This document shows, in pieces, positions 36,363 through 44,012 of a DNA stretch of 64,000 bases; positions within the stretch are counted from its first letter, which is position 1, and the number at the start of each line of letters is the position of its first letter. The translations under genes were made by a program, and so were the position numbers. A model generated the notes under the pieces. It was given only the letters and a program-made list of their open reading frames with translations, had not been told where the DNA came from and made no database searches. This DNA comes from Sphingobacterium cellulitidis (GTDB lineage Bacteria > Bacteroidota > Bacteroidia > Sphingobacteriales > Sphingobacteriaceae): the NCBI GenBank assembly GCA_002245855.1, contig NOUX01000001.1, forward strand, positions 558,001 through 622,000, in the 5' to 3' direction.

Positions 36363-37421
36363 ATGACGACTTATAAACTACCTCACCCTAAGGACTTTGA
36401 AAGCAAACTGCATGGTAAGAACACCCATCTGATAACGCTCACAAATCGTGCTGGAATGCAAATCGCATTAACAGATTACGGGGCTAGGCTCGTAAGTGCG
36501 CTTGTTCCTGATAAAAATGGAAACTTAATTGATGTAGTTCTCGGCTTTGATAGCATCCAAGGTTATCTGGAAGCAAAAGAAGTTTATCATGGAGCATCGA
36601 TCGGTCGATTCTGCAACCGTATCGCCAATGGAAAATTCGCCCTGGATGGTAAAGAATATAGCTTGGATCAAAACAATGGGACTAACTGCTTGCATGGTGG
36701 TGCAACTGGTTTTCATACCCGAGTATGGGATAGACAAGTCAGCTTTAATAAGCAGGTCGACTTCTATTATGTTTCTCCTGATGGCGAAGAAGGATTTCCC
36801 GGAGAATTGAAAACAACGGTATCCTACGAATTAAATAATGAAAATGAAATCATTATCAAATTCAGAGCTACCACAAACGCTCCAACAGTGGTCAACTTTA
36901 CCAATCATGCCTATTTTAACCTGAATGGAGAAGGAAATGGCGATGTATTAAATCATGTGGTATGGATCAATACGGATGAATTCCTCCCATTGAATGAAAA
37001 TCAAATTCCTACTGGCGATTTATATCCTGTGGAAGGCACAGCATTTGACTTCAGAACCCCCAAAGTGCTAGCAACTGAAATCAATAGCCCTGAAGAACAG
37101 ATTCAAATTGCTAATGGTTATGACCATAGTTTTGCCAATAAACAACCCATCAGCGAACCTATCGCTTCAGCATATTCTAAAGAATCTGGAATTGAACTTC
37201 AAGTATTCAGTACTGAACCAAGCATCCACCTGTATACTGGAAATTTCCTGCATGAAGACGAAGGTAAATCCGGAAGAAAATACCTACGCTATGGCGGACT
37301 TTGCTTTGAAGCACAACATTATCCTGATAGTCCCAATCAAGAAAAATTCCCAAGCGTTAGACTGAACCCAGATGAAGTTTTTGAAAGTGAAATCAGATAT
37401 AAATTTAATATCAAGAAATAG
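36363..37421 (+). CDS. galM: Aldose 1-epimerase (galactose mutarotase)
   Basis: GalM interconverts the alpha and beta anomers of aldoses. The 352 residues include YHGASIGRFCNRIANGKF near the substrate site, NGTNCLHGG, the catalytic histidine region VNFTNHAYFNLNGEG, and the catalytic glutamate in GLCFEAQHYPDSPNQ. It has no signal peptide, so this is the cytosolic form. It stands alone and no sugar catabolic genes adjoin. A long bidirectional hairpin follows. Confidence 0.95.
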   Translation: MTTYKLPHPKDFESKLHGKNTHLITLTNRAGMQIALTDYGARLVSALVPDKNGNLIDVVLGFDSIQGYLEAKEVYHGASIGRFCNRIANGKFALDGKEYSLDQNNGTNCLHGGATGFHTRVWDRQVSFNKQVDFYYVSPDGEEGFPGELKTTVSYELNNENEIIIKFRATTNAPTVVNFTNHAYFNLNGEGNGDVLNHVVWINTDEFLPLNENQIPTGDLYPVEGTAFDFRTPKVLATEINSPEEQIQIANGYDHSFANKQPISEPIASAYSKESGIELQVFSTEPSIHLYTGNFLHEDEGKSGRKYLRYGGLCFEAQHYPDSPNQEKFPSVRLNPDEVFESEIRYKFNIKK

Positions 37422-37490
37422 AAAAAAAATAACAATCCAGCTTAGACCAAATCTTCTAGACAGGTCTTGAGTATATACTGGATATGCATA

Positions 37491-37539
37491 AAAAAGAAAG
37501 CAGGCCATTGAGATAATCCCAATGGCCTGCTTTCTTTTT
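37491..37539. terminator. Strong bidirectional terminator between galM and argH
   Basis: Perfect 20-bp inverted repeat with arms 37491-37510 and 37520-37539 (core GCAGGCCATTG/CAATGGCCTGC) and a 9-nt loop. There are A and T tracts on both sides, so it works for both converging genes. Confidence 0.92.
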
Positions 37540-37553
37540 TATATCTTTTAAGC

Positions 37554-38885
37554 CTACTTTAAAAGACTCTCCAAAGCTTGATCTACTTTTTCAAACCCGA
37601 ATTCAGCTTTTACGGTCTCAAACATTCTTTCAATTTGGTCATTGCATAAGTTACCAATACTTCCCTCATGGGTATGGTTGACTTCTTTTGCTGGTTGGAA
37701 TTTTCCCTCTTCGATATCAATTCCGATTTTACGATAGGCCTCCCGGAATGGAACACCATTCAACACCTCATTGTTCACTACTTCTACAGAGAACAAGTAA
37801 TCGTATTTAGGGTCATCCAAGATATTATCCTTGATACTGATATTCTCCAACATATACTTCGCAATTGCCAGGCAATCATTTAGGGATTGGAAGGCTGGGA
37901 ATAGATTCTCTTTTAATAATTGTAAATCCCGATGATATCCTACCGGAAGATTGGTTGTCATCAAGGCAATTTCATTTGGCAACGCCTGAATCTTATTGCA
38001 ACGGGAACGAATCAATTCGAATACATCCGGGTTTTTCTTATGCGGCATAATGGAAGACCCGGTGGTCAAATGCGCCGGAAAGGAAATAAACCCAAAATTC
38101 TGATTGATAAACAAGGTGACATCCATGGCAAATTTCGCTAAGGTAGCAGCAATGGAACTCATCGCTTGTGCCAGGATACGTTCGGTTTTCCCTCTTCCCA
38201 TTTGGGCATAAACCACATTATAATTTAGATCTTCAAAACCTAATAACTCCGTCGTCATTGTTCTGTTCAATGGAAAGGAAGAACCATAGCCTGCTGCGGA
38301 ACCCAATGGATTTTTATTGCATACATTCCATGCCGCTTTCAACAACTGAAGGTCATCCACCAGGCTTTCCGCATATGCACCAAACCACAAACCAAAGGAT
38401 GAAGGCATGGCGATCTGAAGATGGGTATAGCCCGGCATTAATACAGATTTATATTGATTGCTTAAGGAAATAAGCTCCTGGAATAATTCCTCGGTATTCT
38501 TAAAGATGCTTTCGATCTCTGATCTGAAATATAATTTCAAATCCACCAAAACTTGGTCATTTCTAGATCGACCGGAATGAATTTTCTTTCCTGCTTCGCC
38601 AATACGCTCGGTAAGCATCATTTCTACTTGCGAGTGTACATCTTCAACAGAATCTTCAATCTTGAAATTCCCTGCCAAGATTTCTCTATAAATATTCTTG
38701 AGTTCTTTTTGTACATCCAACAAATCCTGATCGGTCATCAATCCAATGCTATTCAACATTTTGGTATGCGCCAATGAACCCAATACATCGGCTGCTGCCA
38801 GGTTCATATCCATTTCTCGGTCTTGTCCGACGGTAAAAGTCTCAACAAAGGAATCTACATCAATATTTTTTTGCCAAATTTTCAT
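37554..38885 (-). CDS. argH: Argininosuccinate lyase
   Basis: ArgH splits argininosuccinate to arginine and fumarate, the last step of arginine synthesis. The 443 residues contain the superfamily segments HSGRSRNDQV, TPYTHLQ-like GYTHLQIAMP and the signature TGSSIMPHKKNPD (usually SSIMPQKKNP, here with H). ATG 38885 (MKIWQKN) is chosen over an in-frame upstream start at 38915 because the promoter -7 box lies at 38904-38911 and the family begins with the same motif. No other arg genes are adjacent. Confidence 0.95.
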   Translation of the reverse strand: MKIWQKNIDVDSFVETFTVGQDREMDMNLAAADVLGSLAHTKMLNSIGLMTDQDLLDVQKELKNIYREILAGNFKIEDSVEDVHSQVEMMLTERIGEAGKKIHSGRSRNDQVLVDLKLYFRSEIESIFKNTEELFQELISLSNQYKSVLMPGYTHLQIAMPSSFGLWFGAYAESLVDDLQLLKAAWNVCNKNPLGSAAGYGSSFPLNRTMTTELLGFEDLNYNVVYAQMGRGKTERILAQAMSSIAATLAKFAMDVTLFINQNFGFISFPAHLTTGSSIMPHKKNPDVFELIRSRCNKIQALPNEIALMTTNLPVGYHRDLQLLKENLFPAFQSLNDCLAIAKYMLENISIKDNILDDPKYDYLFSVEVVNNEVLNGVPFREAYRKIGIDIEEGKFQPAKEVNHTHEGSIGNLCNDQIERMFETVKAEFGFEKVDQALESLLK

Positions 38886-38903
38886 CTTCAAAATCTTGTC
38901 GAA

Positions 38904-38933
38904 CAAAAGTACCAATATCTACGCAAAATGCAA
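38904..38933 (-). promoter_or_regulatory. Promoter of argH
   Basis: On the minus strand TTG (38933-38931) and TACTTTTG (38911-38904) with a 19-nt spacer. The predicted start is about 12 nt before the ATG at 38885. Confidence 0.65.
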
Positions 38934-39298
38934 GAACAGCATTCCCCTTCATTTTTTTTCTTATCAAGAAGAATTAGCTAAACATACCGAAAAATTAAAA
39001 GCGTCATGCAAACACTTAATAATTTTTTCAAAGAAAATTCCAGGCTCAAAATCATGGAAAATGATTAATTTTTCATCAAGTTTTTAAAAATAAATTTTAA
39101 ACTAGCTTAACTTTTTAAATGTTAAAAAATGTTAATGCTTTTCCGTTTTAGCATACCTGTAATGCACATTTTCCTGCTTAACATTCAAGAGGATAAGCGA
39201 TAGCAAATATTAAATTGTAATAAACTTTTAATAAAGGAATAGGCATTTTCAAAGAGTTTTACAATTAAGTAATCACTTACTTTTTTTTAAAAAACATC
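38934..39298. other. AT-rich stretch without a recognised feature
   Basis: About 365 bases upstream of argH and before the candidate RNA promoter. Very AT-rich, with no frame, repeat or hairpin that I can support. Confidence 0.5.
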
Positions 39299-39329
39299 TT
39301 GTGACAACGTAATTAAAGCTCTATGTTTG
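39299..39329 (+). promoter_or_regulatory. Promoter of the second candidate small RNA
   Basis: TTG (39299-39301) and TATGTTTG (39322-39329) with a 20-nt spacer, close to the Bacteroidota consensus. The predicted start is about 39336. Confidence 0.65.
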
Positions 39330-39335
39330 TGATGT

Positions 39336-39512
39336 AAAGGGGAATGAAAGATATTAAAAGTGAGTTTACACTTACGCTTAATAGCCAACTACAAATTACT
39401 AAAACATGATAGACCGGAAAGTCTTAAAACTTTGAAAGAATTATTCTATCCACTTATAAACTAATTTTGATTAAAGACTTGTCACCATGCCCACGACAAG
39501 TCTTTTTTTTAT
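39336..39512 (+). ncRNA. Candidate small RNA, about 175 nt
   Basis: A consensus promoter (39299-39329) and a strong intrinsic terminator (39475-39511) bracket about 175 nt of non-annotated sequence. Internal short hairpins are AAGTG/CACTT (about 39357-39374) and AGAC/GTCT (about 39411-39424). A 21-codon frame (39344-39409, starting MKDIKSEF) follows an AAAGGGGA stretch, so a small peptide is possible. Length and isolated position would suit a housekeeping RNA such as 6S, but I see no 6S-type long open-bubble structure. Family unrecognised. Confidence 0.5.
39475..39511 (+). terminator. Terminator of the second candidate small RNA
   Basis: AGACTTGTC and GACAAGTCT form a perfect 9-bp stem, followed by a run of eight T. 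Confidence 0.85.
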
Positions 39513-39584
39513 GTCTTAATTTTCAATTCGCTTCCATTTTTTCATATATCCAATCTCATACCAAGTTTTGTATTGGCTCGGATT

Positions 39585-39650
39585 TTCTTCGGACCTTGTT
39601 CGAATTTTCCCGACCAAGGTCCGAAGAAGGTCCGAAGAAAGTCCGATAAA
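39585..39650. repeat. Palindrome plus 11-bp tandem repeat
   Basis: TTCTTCGGACCTTG (39585-39598) and CAAGGTCCGAAGAA (39615-39628) are a perfect 14-bp inverted repeat with a 16-nt loop. The right arm continues as direct repeats GGTCCGAAGAA (39618-39628), GGTCCGAAGAA (39629-39639) and the degenerate AGTCCGATAAA (39640-39650). I read this as an interspersed palindromic element. It is far from any gene end and has no T tract, so a terminator is unlikely. Confidence 0.75.
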
Positions 39651-39770
39651 AATGCGGTAAAAGGACCAACTTGTTTGAAATTTAAATTGAGTGAATATGC
39701 AAATAAGGCCTTCCACTCTTTCCAATTAACAGCAGATGTTGGATAATCCCATTAGTTCAATGAAAACCTG

Positions 39771-39778
39771 TATATTTG
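39771..39778 (+). promoter_or_regulatory. -7 promoter box of the rbfA operon
   Basis: TATATTTG, 43 nt before the rbfA ATG at 39822. Confidence 0.45.
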
Positions 39779-39821
39779 TATCAAGGAAAAGCAATACAGC
39801 TTTCCCAATACAGATTAGAAG

Positions 39822-40193
39822 ATGGGAACAGAAAGTAAAAGACAACAACGATTTGCTGGAGTAATACAACAAGATCTTGCAGAAATGTTTCAACGTGAGG
39901 GCAATTCTTGGGCTCCCGGTGCTTTTATTACCGTTACCAGGGTACGTGTCACTCCGGATTTAGCAATCGCTAGAGTTTATTTGAGTTTTTTAAATACCAA
40001 AACTGCAAAAGCAGATATCGATAACATTAAATCAAAATCTAATGAAATTCGGTATAAACTAGGAACACGTATTAAAAATCAAGCCCGCATTGTCCCGCAA
40101 TTGGAATTCTTCTTGGATGATACCAATGAATACGTGGAACATATGGATAAGATTTTTGACGAAATCAGCAAAGAACCTAGACAACCGGAATAG
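39822..40193 (+). CDS. rbfA: Ribosome-binding factor A
   Basis: RbfA is a KH-type small-subunit maturation factor needed for 16S processing and growth in the cold. The 123 residues show the family start KRQQRFAGVIQQDLAEMFQ, the ITVTRVRVTPDLAIARVYLSF core (split across the two beta strands) and the C-terminal IVPQLEFFLDDTNEYVEHMDKI motif. The aat gene follows 16 nt downstream, so rbfA is the first gene of a run of four. Confidence 0.94.
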   Translation: MGTESKRQQRFAGVIQQDLAEMFQREGNSWAPGAFITVTRVRVTPDLAIARVYLSFLNTKTAKADIDNIKSKSNEIRYKLGTRIKNQARIVPQLEFFLDDTNEYVEHMDKIFDEISKEPRQPE

Positions 40194-40209
40194 GTAAGTT
40201 CAGAATATC

Positions 40210-40878
40210 ATGCCCTATTTATTGGATGAAAACAAATTGGTTTTCCCCCATCCATCCCTAGCGGATGAAGATGGTTTATTAGCAATCGGAGCCGATTTAC
40301 AGCTTGAACGCCTCCTATTGGCTTATGAAAATGGTATTTTCCCTTGGTACAATGAGGAAAATCCTATTCTATGGTTCGCCCCATTGGAAAGATTCGTTTT
40401 AGTACCCAATAAAATCAAACTTTCTAAAAGCATGAAGCAGATTATGAAATCCAATAAATTCAAGGTTACAATTGATCAGGACTTCAAATCTGTCATCGAA
40501 AATTGTGCGAGCATGCCGAGGAAAGATCAGGACGGAACATGGATTATTGCAGATATGCAGGAAGCCTATATCCGATTACATGAGGCAGGATATGCGCATA
40601 GCATAGAGGTTTGGCAGGATCAAAAATTAGTCGGTGGACTTTATGGAGTGCAGGTTGGCAAAGTATTTTGTGGAGAAAGCATGTTTTCCAAGGCCTCCAA
40701 TGCTTCCAAAATTGCCCTGATCTACTTAGCCCAAAATTTTGGATTATCCTTAATTGATTGCCAGATTCCTTCGGATCACCTCAGTAGCATGGGAGCAGAA
40801 ACCATCAGCCAGTCCGAATATTTAACGATTCTTCATAATCAAGAAATATTGCCCTATGAATTTCAAAGAACACTTTAA
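40210..40878 (+). CDS. aat: Leucyl/phenylalanyl-tRNA-protein transferase
   Basis: Aat adds Leu or Phe from aminoacyl-tRNA to N-terminal Lys or Arg of proteins, marking them for ClpS/ClpAP (N-degron pathway). The 222 residues contain FPHPSLADEDGLLAIGADL, the YENGIFPWYNEENPILWFAP motif, the GTWI and YAHSIEVW segments, and GESMFSKASNASKIAL, all typical of the family. The last 23 bases overlap the start of the PLP-enzyme gene. Confidence 0.95.
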   Translation: MPYLLDENKLVFPHPSLADEDGLLAIGADLQLERLLLAYENGIFPWYNEENPILWFAPLERFVLVPNKIKLSKSMKQIMKSNKFKVTIDQDFKSVIENCASMPRKDQDGTWIIADMQEAYIRLHEAGYAHSIEVWQDQKLVGGLYGVQVGKVFCGESMFSKASNASKIALIYLAQNFGLSLIDCQIPSDHLSSMGAETISQSEYLTILHNQEILPYEFQRTL

Positions 40879-41935
40879 TCTACCCGATGACCTGATTTAT
40901 CTCAATACCCCCGGAAATGGGTTATTGCCAAAGGAAACTTTGGCCTGGAGACAAAAATGGGAACAAGATTTCTTTGAAATCAAATCGGACTTAAGGGATG
41001 AGCAACCTGAATTCATTTATTCCGTCAAGGAAACAGTGGCCGATTTCTTTCACTCGAAACCGGAAAACACCTTCCTGACCCCTAATTTCTCTTTTGGCTT
41101 CGCTACCTTACTGGATTTACTTCCGGAGCAGCTTACCTATTTGGTATTGGAGGATGAATATCCATCTCTGCAATATCCTCTAGTCAACAGAAAATTAAAA
41201 TTCTTCTCGATTCCAGTATCTGCCAAGCTGGAGGAAACCATAATACATGGAATTGAAAAGCATAAACCAGATGTATTGGTTCTTAGTTTGGTTCAATATA
41301 TTTCAGGCTTAATGATAGATCTTGATTTTATCAAGAACCTAAAAAAGAGTCACCCGAACCTACTTATCATAGCTGATGGTACCCAATACTTGGGTGTGGC
41401 GCCATTTGATTTTCAGGAATCATGCATCGATGCACTTGCTGGATCGGGTTATAAATGGTTGCTATCAGGGTTTGGAAATGGTTTTATCCTCCTAAGTGAT
41501 CAATTAAAATTGATGCTTGAGGATCTGAAATCTGATGTTCCATTACCTCAGGTGGCCATGTGGAAAAATAAGAAAATATTGGATACCTTCTTCGAGCCTG
41601 GCCATCAGGATACTTTAAGTCATGGCACTTTACAAAGCAGCTTGCGTTTTCTAAAAAAGCAAGGTCTACAAAACATTCAGGACCATATCAAAGTTTTATC
41701 GGATGAGGCCTACAAACTCTTGCTGGAAAGGGATTTGATTTTACCATATATTGCTGAAAGAAACATTAGATCATCATTGATCAATGTTCAGATTCCGCAG
41801 GAACTTTATCCTAACCTCATGAATATGGGGATCAAATGTTTTCCTCGGGGAACAGGAATACGAATTGGAATACACCTTTATAATGATTTAAGGGATATCC
41901 ATAATTTTGTGAATATTATTGAAAGCTTACGATGA
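40856..41935 (+). CDS. Class V aminotransferase-fold PLP enzyme
   Basis: The protein has 359 residues with the fold type I class V pattern: N-terminal YLNTPGNGLLPK, an aspartate for the PLP pyridine nitrogen in IIADGTQYLG, and the Schiff-base lysine in GSGYKWLLSGFGNGF. The closest types are selenocysteine-lyase/isopenicillin-epimerase-like members. The actual reaction (desulfurase, transaminase or epimerase) is not decided by these motifs. It overlaps aat by 23 nt and the next gene by 4 (ATGA). Confidence 0.82.
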   Translation: MNFKEHFNLPDDLIYLNTPGNGLLPKETLAWRQKWEQDFFEIKSDLRDEQPEFIYSVKETVADFFHSKPENTFLTPNFSFGFATLLDLLPEQLTYLVLEDEYPSLQYPLVNRKLKFFSIPVSAKLEETIIHGIEKHKPDVLVLSLVQYISGLMIDLDFIKNLKKSHPNLLIIADGTQYLGVAPFDFQESCIDALAGSGYKWLLSGFGNGFILLSDQLKLMLEDLKSDVPLPQVAMWKNKKILDTFFEPGHQDTLSHGTLQSSLRFLKKQGLQNIQDHIKVLSDEAYKLLLERDLILPYIAERNIRSSLINVQIPQELYPNLMNMGIKCFPRGTGIRIGIHLYNDLRDIHNFVNIIESLR

Positions 41936-42513
41936 ATTATAAAATAGGAGATTTAGTTAGATTCGTGGATGAGCCTATTGAGGGTCATATCACGGCATTC
42001 TTAAAAAATGGATTAGTTGGTGTCACAGACGATACAGGTTTTGAAATCCCTGTGATGCAGGATAAAATCACCTTGGTCCATGGAAATATGCGGATGGAAG
42101 AGGATGAGGAACCAACAACCGTTGTTCAAACCGGAAAATTCATTGAGAAAGGCATTTTTCTAGCATTAACTGGCGAACAGAAGGATGGATTGGTTAAGTT
42201 TTTCATTGTCAATGAAACTTCTTTCGAATTAATGGTCACCGTTTCTGAGTCTGTCGGTAATAAAAGAACTGGAATTTTCGCCAATGTTGTTCCTGCTAGA
42301 GAGTACAACCAAATTTATACTGGAAATTTTTCCGCAATCAACAAATGGCCGAATTTGGAGTTTCAAATCCTTAGAACTTCACGCAGACAGCATAATGCTT
42401 TTCCGCCAATCGAAAAAACCCTAAAAGTAAAACCGCTAGACCTGATAAATTCCAAGGAAAATTCAGAAGTTCTGCCAGAGAAAGCATGGTTATTTGAGCT
42501 GGATAAGGTATAA
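41932..42513 (+). CDS. DUF2027-like protein without a C-terminal Smr domain
   Basis: The protein has 193 residues. The N-terminal part (YKIGDLVRFVDEPIEGHITAFLKNGLVGVTDDTGFEIPV, read in sections) is a small beta barrel resembling the start of DUF2027 proteins. A second beta-rich domain follows (about 65-160) and the end is KAWLFELDKV. Relatives in Bacteroidota often continue into an Smr nuclease-like domain, and this protein stops where that would begin. The following bases do not encode an Smr motif in any frame that I see. Function unknown. It is the last gene of the rbfA run and is followed by the repeat island. Confidence 0.6.
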   Translation: MNYKIGDLVRFVDEPIEGHITAFLKNGLVGVTDDTGFEIPVMQDKITLVHGNMRMEEDEEPTTVVQTGKFIEKGIFLALTGEQKDGLVKFFIVNETSFELMVTVSESVGNKRTGIFANVVPAREYNQIYTGNFSAINKWPNLEFQILRTSRRQHNAFPPIEKTLKVKPLDLINSKENSEVLPEKAWLFELDKV

Positions 42514-42630
42514 GAGAATATTGGTTTGGATAAATTAAAACAGCATTTTATTTCGCATAGACCGGGGAGGTAGTGGTAATAGAATTGAGATATGAGATGT
42601 GAGATTTTAGATAGTCATCGGCTACTAAGC

Positions 42631-42960
42631 GGAGACAAGAACCCCATCAGGGTGACATGTTTGTAGCAAGAACCATTTACCAAGGTACAGCCCCAGCGGG
42701 GTGGCATGTTTGTAGCAAGAATCATTTACCAAGGTACAGCCCCAGCGGGGTGACATATTTGTAGCAAGAATCATTTACCAAGGTACAACCCCAGCGGGGT
42801 GACATGTTTGTGGCAAGAACCATTTACCAAGGTACAGCCCCAGCGGGGTGACATGTTTGTGGCAAGAATCATTTACCAAGGTACAGCCCCAGCGGGGGTG
42901 ACATGTTTGTAGCAAGAATCGTATACCAAGGTACAGCCCCAGCGGGGTGACATGTTTGTC
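42631..42960. repeat. 49-bp tandem repeat array, about seven units
   Basis: Units beginning AAGGTACAGCCCCAGCGGGG start at 42682, 42731, 42780, 42829, 42878 and 42928 (period 49, the last step 50 because of one extra G). They are preceded by a variant unit starting near 42633 and ended by a partial unit. Each unit holds CCCCAGCGGGG and TGACATGTTTGT. Units differ at only a few positions, so the expansion is recent, and there is no room for unique spacers. Confidence 0.92.
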
Positions 42961-43022
42961 AAAATATCGCATAAAATAGATTCCGCATCGAAGATGCGGA
43001 ATGACAATCACAATATTAAATA

Positions 43023-43079
43023 GGTTGAGGTAAAAAACGATTCTTCGGCAAAGCCGAAGAATCGTTTTTTACCTCAACC
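43023..43079. repeat. 27-bp perfect palindrome, copy A
   Basis: Left arm 43023-43049, loop AAA (43050-43052), right arm 43053-43079, no mismatch. The core is CGATTCTTCGGC/GCCGAAGAATCG and the outer part GGTTGAGGT/ACCTCAACC. The identical arms recur in copy B (43604-43630 and 43634-43660) around loop TTT. Confidence 0.95.
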
Positions 43080-43268
43080 CAAACACAATTATTCTGTCAT
43101 TCTGAGCGCAACGAAGAATCCATTTTTGTTCAACAAATACTTAGGAGCGTATCGCATACGCCCTCCTTCCAAAATATCCGCGCCTAAAATCCGTTTCAAA
43201 AATACGAAAGCGTATTAAGAACCCCAGAGGGGTTCAATGTTAGTAACACTAATAATTAAAAGATAAAT

Positions 43269-43316
43269 AGCCCGGCCCAAAGTCAATCGCTAAAGCGATT
43301 GACTTTGGGCCGGGCT
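43269..43316. repeat. 22-bp perfect palindrome, copy A
   Basis: Arms 43269-43290 and 43295-43316 with loop TAAA. The counterpart in copy B (43834-43855 and 43860-43881) has two changed base pairs, both compensated, and loop TTTA, the reverse complement of TAAA. Confidence 0.95.
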
Positions 43317-43517
43317 TATTCCATAAACGCATTCTTTTACTAATATTAAACTCCTCTGGAGTTTTTATCTACGCAACCCTTATAGGGTTGAAATTAATAC
43401 TCCGATCAGTCCGTTGGACGATCACATAGGATTACATTATTAGCAACATCCATACCTACTGATTAATAATTTGACTGGACAACTTTCCTTGGAAGGTAAT
43501 CACTGAGGAGACAAGAA

Positions 43518-44010
43518 CCCCAGCGGGGTGACATGTTTGTCAAAATATCGCATAAAATAGATTCCGCATCCTTGATGCGGAATGACAATCACAATATTAA
43601 ATAGGTTGAGGTAAAAAACGATTCTTCGGCTTTGCCGAAGAATCGTTTTTTACCTCAACCCAAACACAATTTTTCTGTCATTCTGAGCGCAGCGAAGAAT
43701 CCATTTTTGTTCAGCCAATACTTAGGAGCGTATCGCATACGCCTCCTTCTAAAATCCGTTTCAAAAATACGATAGCGAATCAAGAACCCCAGAGGGGTTC
43801 AATGTTAGTAACACCGATAATTAAAAGGTAAATAGCCCGGGCCAAAGGCAATCGCTTTAGCGATTGCCTTTGGCCCGGGCTTATTCCGTAAAAAATTCTT
43901 CTACTAATATTAAACTCCTCTGGAGTTTTTATCTACGCAACCTTATTGGATTGAAATTAACACTCCGATCAGTCCGTTGTACGGTAGCATAGGATTTCAT
44001 TATTAGCAAC
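43518..44010. repeat. Composite palindromic segment, copy B
   Basis: A direct repeat of copy A at an offset of 581 bases at its left end and 563 at its right, the main difference being a deletion of about 17 bases near 43750. It has the same element order: 10-bp hairpin (43561-43583, loop CTT), 27-bp palindrome (43604-43660, loop TTT), TCATTCTGAGCG block (43675-43702), and 22-bp palindrome (43834-43881, loop TTTA). The CAACCC hairpin of copy A is decayed here. Confidence 0.9.
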
Positions 44011-44012
44011 AC

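Larger units (their letters stand above)
42937..43447. repeat. Composite palindromic segment, copy A
   Basis: In order: the last CCCCAGCGGGGTGACATGTTTGT; a 10-bp hairpin (42980-43002, loop GAA); a 27-bp palindrome (43023-43079, loop AAA); a TCATTCTGAGCG...GAAGAATCC block (43094-43121); GGAGCGTATCGCATACGCC (about 43144); AACCCCAGAGGGGTTC (about 43219); a 22-bp palindrome (43269-43316, loop TAAA); AAACTCCTCTGGAGTTT; and a CAACCCTTATAGGGTTG hairpin. The same order recurs in copy B. Confidence 0.9.
42514..44012. repeat. Gene-free repeat island
   Basis: 1.5 kb between the DUF2027-like gene and a minus-strand membrane protein gene. It consists of a 49-bp tandem array (42631-42960) and two copies of a roughly 500-bp composite segment (42937-43447 and 43518-44010) full of palindromes. 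I see no real coding frame, transposase, or RNA gene of known type. Confidence 0.9.

Noticed and set aside
39516..39725. Minus-strand frame of 69 codons over the palindromic repeat
   Set aside because: It is produced by the GGTCCGAAGAA repeat. No family match or promoter.
42631..42960. CRISPR-like array of regular repeats
   Set aside because: The whole 49-bp unit is nearly identical throughout, with no unique spacers, and no cas gene is present.
42775..43011. Minus-strand frame of 78 codons within the repeat array
   Set aside because: It is a read-through of the 49-bp units (repeating KHVTPLGLYLG) and has no coding character.
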